Position numbers and translations under genes: made by a program
Shown here: positions 58,814 to 64,000 of the stretch, one piece after another
Layout: each line of letters begins with the position of its first letter
Position numbering within the stretch: position 1 is the first letter of the stretch
DNA from: Vibrio sp. qd031
Lineage (GTDB): Bacteria > Pseudomonadota > Gammaproteobacteria > Enterobacterales > Vibrionaceae
Length of the DNA: 64,000 bases
Reading direction: 5' to 3'
Assembly: GCF_002100145.1 (NCBI RefSeq)
Contig: NZ_JXQD01000024.1
Coordinates: 516,602-580,601, forward strand
The notes under the pieces: generated by a model
The model's input: only the letters and a program-made list of their open reading frames with translations
Databases searched by the model: none
What the model was told of the DNA's origin: nothing

Positions 58814-59278
58814 ATGGATAAACACGTCGAAATTTTCACAGATGGTTCTTGCCTAGGTAATCCTGGTGCAGGCGGTTACGGAATTGTATTGCGCTACAAA
58901 GGTCACGAAAAAACCTTAGCCAAGGGGTTCACCATGACCACCAACAATCGCATGGAAATGATGGCGGCCGTTGTGGCTTTGCAGTGCTTAACTCAGCCTT
59001 GCAAAGTCACTTTAACAACCGACAGTCAATATGTGCGACAAGGGATCACCCAATGGATCCATAACTGGAAAAAACGCGGCTGGAAAACATCCGATAAAAA
59101 ACCGGTAAAAAATGCCGACCTATGGCAAGCACTCGACAATGCAGCAGCCATTCATCAAGTTGACTGGAAATGGGTCAAAGGACACGCTGGACACCGCGAA
59201 AATGAACTGTGTGACGAGCTGGCACGTACCGCAGCTGAAACCCCCACAGAAGACGACACAGGCTATCAACCTAGTTAG
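58814..59278 (+). CDS. rnhA: Ribonuclease HI
   Basis: Cleaves RNA in RNA-DNA hybrids. The 154 residues (E. coli 155) start [21 protein letters not shown], placing catalytic Asp at residue 10. Further catalytic residues are Glu48 in [12 protein letters not shown], Asp70 in [11 protein letters not shown], and the late Asp in [15 protein letters not shown] 58814 was preferred over a longer reading that would extend into the dnaQ promoter. Its 3' end overlaps convergent yafS by 4 bp. Confidence 0.95.
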   Translation: MDKHVEIFTDGSCLGNPGAGGYGIVLRYKGHEKTLAKGFTMTTNNRMEMMAAVVALQCLTQPCKVTLTTDSQYVRQGITQWIHNWKKRGWKTSDKKPVKNADLWQALDNAAAIHQVDWKWVKGHAGHRENELCDELARTAAETPTEDDTGYQPS

Positions 59279-60009
59279 TGCGAGAGTGGGGCTTTTATCG
59301 ACACACCAACAGGTGACAAACGTCGTTTGAGTCGCCAATGAGGCTTAAGAGGTTTTATCGGATAGGTTCGCTTTCGCGCAACAATATAGTACAGCGACCC
59401 TAATTTACTGCCGCTGTTACCACACATATTCTCTAACCACGCCCAGATTGCACGCTGTTTTGGGTTTGGAAAAAGCGCATATTGCTCACTGTGAATGACT
59501 TGGTAGTTCAACAGGCCAAGCCAATCATGAACACGCAGCGGGGTGAACATCCGTCCACTCCAAGGTAAATTGTTCTTACGCCAAGGAAGGATACTGGCGA
59601 CACCAGAAAAACTGACGGGGTTGAATCCCGTTAAAATGATGTATCCGTCGTCCATCATCACCCTATCCACCTCGCGAAGCAGCCGATGAGGATCTTGGCA
59701 ATAATCCAACTGGTGACTTAACAACACAACATCAAAGCTTTTTTCAACAAACGGTAAGTCAAAGGGGTCAGCAATCACCGAATGCAGTGGATTTTTGATG
59801 TCCAAGTGAACCTGATGAGGAATGGTACTGAGTGAGGTATTCAACTCACAACTTAATCCACCGAGTTTTAGCATGTGATAGCCAAACAATTTCGGGGCCC
59901 ACTCGTCTATGCGCATCTGAATACCTTCAAATACCCATTGACCATTGCCCAATTGTTGCCAAGAATGGGGCTGTTGTAGTTTTTGAGTGATCCGTGCTGG
60001 CTTTAGCAA
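59275..60009 (-). CDS. yafS: SAM-dependent methyltransferase YafS
   Basis: A 244-residue class I methyltransferase of unknown substrate. The conserved parts are [40 protein letters not shown], giving the acidic SAM-ribose and motif II region (about 78-118), and [14 protein letters not shown] (about 120-133). The usual glycine-rich motif I is weak. It lies between rnhA and gloB with both neighbours in E. coli order. It is divergent from gloB, 40 bp apart. Confidence 0.82.
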   Translation of the reverse strand: MLKPARITQKLQQPHSWQQLGNGQWVFEGIQMRIDEWAPKLFGYHMLKLGGLSCELNTSLSTIPHQVHLDIKNPLHSVIADPFDLPFVEKSFDVVLLSHQLDYCQDPHRLLREVDRVMMDDGYIILTGFNPVSFSGVASILPWRKNNLPWSGRMFTPLRVHDWLGLLNYQVIHSEQYALFPNPKQRAIWAWLENMCGNSGSKLGSLYYIVARKRTYPIKPLKPHWRLKRRLSPVGVSIKAPLSH

Positions 60010-60049
60010 AGGGTTACCGCCTTTTCAATCTCGACTCAGGGAAATAAAT

Positions 60050-60805
60050 ATGCCCACAATCAATTGCATACCTGCTTTTAATGATAACTACATTTGGCTA
60101 ATTGTCGATGATAATAAGCGTTGTTGCGTGGTGGACCCCGGCGATGCTGCGCCAGTGATCAAATTTTTAGACAGTCATCAGCTTAAGCTCACTCATATTT
60201 GGCTCACTCATCATCATGCCGATCATACGGGGGGCGTAACTGCTCTAAAAGGTCGTTACCCTAACGTGGAGGTATATGGGCCTAAATCTTGTCGCTTTGA
60301 GGCCATTGACCATCGCTTAGAAATGGGCGATACCGTTGTGTTCGCCGATCACCATTACCAAATTTTAGCGCTGCCCGGGCATACTTTAGATCATATCGCC
60401 TACTTTGGTGAGCAAACGCTTTTTTGTGGTGATGTTCTGTTTAGCGCAGGATGTGGTCGAGTATTTGAAGGAAGTTACGCGCAAATGTTTGACAGTTTAA
60501 ATCAAATCAAAGCGTTACCTGCCAATACTAAAATTTACCCCACTCATGAATACACACAAGCCAATATCGATTTTGCTTTAGCTGCTGATCCAACCAACCT
60601 TCGTCTGCAACACTATCAGCAACAGGTACTCTCACTGCGCGGTGAAAATAAACCTAGCTTGCCAACAACATTGGAACTCGAGCTAGAGATTAATCCTTTC
60701 TTACGTTGTGAATGTCTAAATACTGAGCAGTGGCAGACGAAACAAGCCCTTAGAGCCCCGCTAGACGTATTTACTTACTTAAGAGATTGGAAAAACGAAT
60801 TTTAA
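60050..60805 (+). CDS. gloB: Hydroxyacylglutathione hydrolase (glyoxalase II)
   Basis: Hydrolyses S-lactoylglutathione in methylglyoxal detoxification. The 251 residues are a metallo-beta-lactamase fold with the binuclear metal motif THHHADHTGG (about 53-62), later His and Asp ligands in LPGHTLDHIAYF and FCGDVLFSAGCGR, and the C-terminal glutathione-binding domain with THEYTQANIDFAL. The start was set at ATG 60050 with AGGGAAATAAAT before it; the longer frame overlaps yafS. It is monocistronic and divergent from yafS. Confidence 0.94.
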   Translation: MPTINCIPAFNDNYIWLIVDDNKRCCVVDPGDAAPVIKFLDSHQLKLTHIWLTHHHADHTGGVTALKGRYPNVEVYGPKSCRFEAIDHRLEMGDTVVFADHHYQILALPGHTLDHIAYFGEQTLFCGDVLFSAGCGRVFEGSYAQMFDSLNQIKALPANTKIYPTHEYTQANIDFALAADPTNLRLQHYQQQVLSLRGENKPSLPTTLELELEINPFLRCECLNTEQWQTKQALRAPLDVFTYLRDWKNEF

Positions 60806-60893
60806 GGTTCAAAGTTTGGTCACCCTGCACTTGTCTCTCTAACTGGGGCAAAGTATTATCTACGGCCAATTTTGAATTCAGGCTTGAGTAGTA

Positions 60894-62477
60894 ATGAACA
60901 AACAATCGGTGTGGCTGTTGGCCCTAGTATTAGGTGGGTGCCAAATGGCGCCTCAACAGCAAGATTCCATTCCAGAGCCTTCCGAGCCAAGCACTGGTAA
61001 CACCGATTCGGTCGTTGTCGAACCTAAAACCGTCGAAGACAACGTTGCTCCATTACCTGAGCCTAAAGTCGAGCCAGTCGTTCTTACCCCACAGCAACAA
61101 GACAATGTGTGGGATCGAATATCTATGCAGTTGGAGTTAGATATTCCCGATCATAAGACGGTCGATTATTACCGTCGCTGGTATTTAAAGCACCCTTCAC
61201 ACCTTAGAACAGTCTCCAAACGTGCAGAACCATTTTTACACTTAATTGTAGAAAAGATTGAAGCGCGCGATATGCCGTTGGAGTTGGCCCTACTCCCTGT
61301 CGTCGAAAGCTCCTTTGACGCGTTTGCTTACTCCCATGGCAGCGCCGCAGGTTTATGGCAATTTGTCCCTGCGACCGGAAAGATGTACGGGCTTGAACAA
61401 GATTATTGGTATGACGGCCGACGTGATGTTGACGCCGCTACCGACGCTGCGCTTGATTACCTGACGTATTTGAATAAACGCTTTGAGGGTAATTGGAACC
61501 ATGCGATTGCGGCCTACAACAGTGGCGGCGGGCGCGTATCTAGCGCTATCCGTAAAAATGTACAAGCAGGCAAACCGACCGATTTTTTCTCTCTCGAGTT
61601 ACCTAAAGAGACCAGCGGCTATGTACCTAAACTTCTCGCTCTTGCTGATGTCATTGCCAATGCCCAAGAGTATGGTATTGACATCCCTAAGATCGCGAAT
61701 GCCCCTGTATTGCAACGTGTCGATCCTAAAGAGCAATTGGATCTCGCCATTGCGGCCAATTATGCAGGTTTAACCATCAAAGAGTTACAAAGCTACAACC
61801 CTGCATACAACCAATGGGCAACGGCCCCGGATGGTCCACAGCATTTATTGCTGCCCATCGAGACAGTGGAGCCATTCTTAAATGAAGTTGAAGCCAATCG
61901 CGGTAAAGGCGTTAAATTAGTGCGCTATCAGGTTAAACCTGGGGACAGCATCAGTGTGATCGCTCAGCGTCACAACACCACCAGCGCGGTGATCAGAAAT
62001 GCAAACGGCATGACAGGCAATATGATCCGTGCTGGACAGTATCTGTTAGTGCCAACCTCAACCACCGATGACAAATCCTATGCACTCAGTGCAGCCAATC
62101 GCTTGGAAGAAACACAATCTAAAGCGCGCGGACAGCATAAAATGGACTACACCGTGGTCAGCGGCGATAATCTTTGGACCATTGCTAAAGCGCATAAAGT
62201 AACGCACCAAGATCTTGCCCGCTGGAATGGTATGGGGCCTCGCGACACACTGCGTATTGGGCAAAAGTTGGTGATTTGGAAAGACAATAACCAAGGTGAA
62301 ATCATTCGCACGGTTTACTACAAGGTGCGCAGTGGTGACACCATCAGTGGTATCGCATCACGATTCAAAGTTCGCAGCTCGGACATTATTCAATGGAACA
62401 GTCTGCAAAATCGTAAATATTTACAGCCTGGCCAAAACCTCAAGCTGTATGTCGATGTGACCAAAGTGAGTGTCTAG
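60894..62477 (+). CDS. mltD: Membrane-bound lytic murein transglycosylase D
   Basis: Outer-membrane lipoprotein that cleaves peptidoglycan glycan strands to 1,6-anhydro ends. The 527 residues have a lipobox LGGC (Cys16), a Pro/Glu-rich linker (about 20-65), the transglycosylase domain with the catalytic Glu in VVESSFDAFAYSHGSAAGLWQF (about 138-155), and three LysM repeats (about 342-388, 415-458, 477-521) binding peptidoglycan. The gene order gloB-mltD is as in E. coli. Its stop shares bases with the convergent yafD stop (62474-62477). Confidence 0.94.
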   Translation: MNKQSVWLLALVLGGCQMAPQQQDSIPEPSEPSTGNTDSVVVEPKTVEDNVAPLPEPKVEPVVLTPQQQDNVWDRISMQLELDIPDHKTVDYYRRWYLKHPSHLRTVSKRAEPFLHLIVEKIEARDMPLELALLPVVESSFDAFAYSHGSAAGLWQFVPATGKMYGLEQDYWYDGRRDVDAATDAALDYLTYLNKRFEGNWNHAIAAYNSGGGRVSSAIRKNVQAGKPTDFFSLELPKETSGYVPKLLALADVIANAQEYGIDIPKIANAPVLQRVDPKEQLDLAIAANYAGLTIKELQSYNPAYNQWATAPDGPQHLLLPIETVEPFLNEVEANRGKGVKLVRYQVKPGDSISVIAQRHNTTSAVIRNANGMTGNMIRAGQYLLVPTSTTDDKSYALSAANRLEETQSKARGQHKMDYTVVSGDNLWTIAKAHKVTHQDLARWNGMGPRDTLRIGQKLVIWKDNNQGEIIRTVYYKVRSGDTISGIASRFKVRSSDIIQWNSLQNRKYLQPGQNLKLYVDVTKVSV

Positions 62478-63361
62478 TTGAGAGTAAACTCTACCCATAA
62501 CGCGTTATGATCTGAGGCTGAAGTGTTAATCACTTCAGCCTTTTTTAGTTGCAGGCCTCGATAGAAGATATGATCTAATGGCTGCCCCGTAATGGCAAAA
62601 GTAGTACGCAAATCAGGTGTAAATTGAGCTTCTTTCAGCCCTAGAGTACGCATCACGTTCTTGGCTTTAGCCTGCCTAGTTTCGCTCCAAGTATTAAAGT
62701 CTCCGGCGAATATGGCAGGGCCTTGATGCTCAATGAGGGCTTGTTCCAACTCGGCCAGTTGCTGTTCAAACTCTTCAGTACCTAAAGTGAAGTTTACCGC
62801 ATGTAAGTTGACCACCCACAGCGAGTCTCCATTGGACAATTGGTAAGAGGCAAACAGAGCCGATTTAGGTAATTGTAACCAAGGCTCGGTTTCAAATACT
62901 GCGCATACTTTCTCTGGCAAGCGCTGTGACAAGTTAAACACACCTGAGCTTTTATCAAACACTTCAAACGCACTCGCCTGCTGGCCAAACCAATCGAGCT
63001 GATTTAACCAATTTACAAATGAGGGCGACAAAGACACTTCTTGCAGCAAGCTCAATTCGGTTCTTGCCAGCAATTGAAGTAACTCGGAGTCCCACCCATC
63101 ATTTTTTTGTTTATAAATGTTCCATGACAGCACTCTAAGCTGTCCTTGATTGTCTAAAGGCTCTAACGGCTCCATCTTTAAACAAAAGGCGTTGTTATGC
63201 CCGTGAGTCAGCTGATTAGGACTGACCGCGTCATCGTTTACCAGCGCAATAGGCGCATGCTCAGAGAGCGTAAATACTAATGGAGAGACAAACCATTGCC
63301 AACCGCCATACAGCGCCACTAAAAGTAACGAAAAAGTGAGGCAACGTTTTAAAAAAGACAT
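62474..63361 (-). CDS. yafD: Endonuclease/exonuclease/phosphatase-family protein YafD
   Basis: A 295-residue EEP-superfamily hydrolase of unknown substrate. It has an N-terminal membrane anchor or signal (about 5-25) and the phosphoesterase motifs LSWNIYKQKNDGW, TELSLLQEVSLS, IFAGDFNTWSETR and a C-terminal SDHNALWVEF with the catalytic His. ATG 63361 was chosen because GGGGAAAAC lies just before it; a TTG four codons upstream is rejected. The mltD-yafD neighbourhood is also found in E. coli. It ends in a 4-bp convergent overlap with mltD. Confidence 0.83.
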   Translation of the reverse strand: MSFLKRCLTFSLLLVALYGGWQWFVSPLVFTLSEHAPIALVNDDAVSPNQLTHGHNNAFCLKMEPLEPLDNQGQLRVLSWNIYKQKNDGWDSELLQLLARTELSLLQEVSLSPSFVNWLNQLDWFGQQASAFEVFDKSSGVFNLSQRLPEKVCAVFETEPWLQLPKSALFASYQLSNGDSLWVVNLHAVNFTLGTEEFEQQLAELEQALIEHQGPAIFAGDFNTWSETRQAKAKNVMRTLGLKEAQFTPDLRTTFAITGQPLDHIFYRGLQLKKAEVINTSASDHNALWVEFTLN

Positions 63362-63399
63362 AGTTTTCCCCAAGCATGGAGGTGGATTTAGAGCAAAAA

Positions 63400-63441
63400 A
63401 AAGACCAAGCTATTCTAGCGTTAGCTGATAGCATGATCTTT
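63400..63441 (-). terminator. Terminator after glnB
   Basis: On the minus strand a 14-position stem (one mismatch, one G-T pair) with a 14-nt loop is followed by a run of about eight T residues, 45 bp past the glnB stop. Confidence 0.75.
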
Positions 63442-63485
63442 TTCATTGCTGCAATTTAAGAAAAGCAGGGAGCGATAGAATGTGC

Positions 63486-63827
<342 letters not shown>

Positions 63828-63842
63828 TTACTCGTCTAATGG

Positions 63843-64000
63843 TTATTTAAGGCTTGCGTAGTACGCCGCCAAGTTTTCAATGTCTGTATCGTTTAGCAAC
63901 GAAGCTTGTGCCTGCATAACTGCGGCCAATCCACCCGTACGCTGCTTCTGTTTGTAGGCTTTGAGAGAAGAGACAAGATAGGCCTCATTTTGACCTTTAA
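63843..64000 (-). CDS. Cytochrome c, C-terminal part (cut by the window edge)
   Basis: The open frame enters from the right edge and stops at 63843-63845, giving about 52 residues. The segment [20 protein letters not shown], then [26 protein letters not shown], is the typical C-terminal half of class I c-type cytochromes such as c553/c554 (the Met ligand is probably the one in AVMQAQ). The haem-binding CxxCH would lie beyond the window. The gene is upstream of glnB on the same strand, 18 bp away. Confidence 0.75.
   Translation of the reverse strand, partial: KGQNEAYLVSSLKAYKQKQRTGGLAAVMQAQASLLNDTDIENLAAYYASLK

Overview
The window reads as core chromosome of a Vibrio species, most likely chromosome I. 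The evidence is a toxR-toxS pair divergent from htpG, a GlcNAc PTS permease without its own IIA domain next to nagA-nagC, two tandem flagellins with sigma-28-type promoters, many Vibrio-type small proteins (DUF2956, DUF2897, DUF2066, DUF2069, TIGR03503), and long stretches that follow the E. coli gene order (htpG-adk-hemH; ligA-zipA-cysZ-cysK-ptsHI-crr; dapA-bamC/gcvR/bcp/perM/bepA/yfgD/uraA/upp/purMN; yafJ-gmhA/fadE; dnaQ/rnhA/yafS/gloB/mltD/yafD). No rRNA, tRNA, insertion sequence, prophage or CRISPR array was seen.

Layout. 1-480: a 122-bp tandem repeat array, cut by the left edge, and the nagE terminator. 0.5-4.8 kb: GlcNAc uptake and catabolism (nagE divergent from nagAC, two candidate NagC operators about 94 bp apart). 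4.9-8.4 kb: a CPA2 cation/proton antiporter and asnB. 8.5-12.8 kb (minus strand): htpG, adk, hemH-rfaH. 13-14.4 kb: toxRS. 14.5-17.6 kb (minus): yfcE and a four-gene DUF1538/DUF1538/PII-like/CBS operon. 17.8-23.7 kb: yfcH, ybbN, qmcA-ybbJ, a LysR regulator divergent from an FAD oxidoreductase. 23.9-32 kb: ligA-zipA, cysZ, cysK, ptsH, ptsI, crr. 32-37.4 kb: two flagellins, a DyP peroxidase with a DUF2919 protein, a DUF2956 protein and two copies of a 162-bp palindromic MITE-like repeat. 37.4-53 kb: amino-acid, envelope and nucleotide genes (dapE, dapA, bamC, gcvR, bcp, perM, bepA, uraA, upp, purMN). 53-64 kb: yafJ-gmhA, fadE, a TIGR03503 protein, dnaQ/rnhA, yafS/gloB, mltD, yafD, glnB and the 3' end of a cytochrome c gene.

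How the genes fit together. The general PTS proteins HPr, EI and EIIA-Glc (29.2-32 kb) would supply phosphate to NagE, which lacks a IIA domain. Operators recognisable by eye link several units to known regulators: NagC and perhaps CRP for nag, sigma-32 for htpG, sigma-28 for both flagellins, PurR for purMN, FadR for fadE. Most gene ends carry strong intrinsic terminators, many bidirectional between convergent genes.

The least explained elements are the left-edge repeat array, the MITE-like repeat pair, the DUF1538-PII-CBS operon and a possible 21-residue hydrophobic peptide at 18.9 kb. Most of the window is ordinary housekeeping sequence. All family assignments come from reading the sequence; no database search was run.
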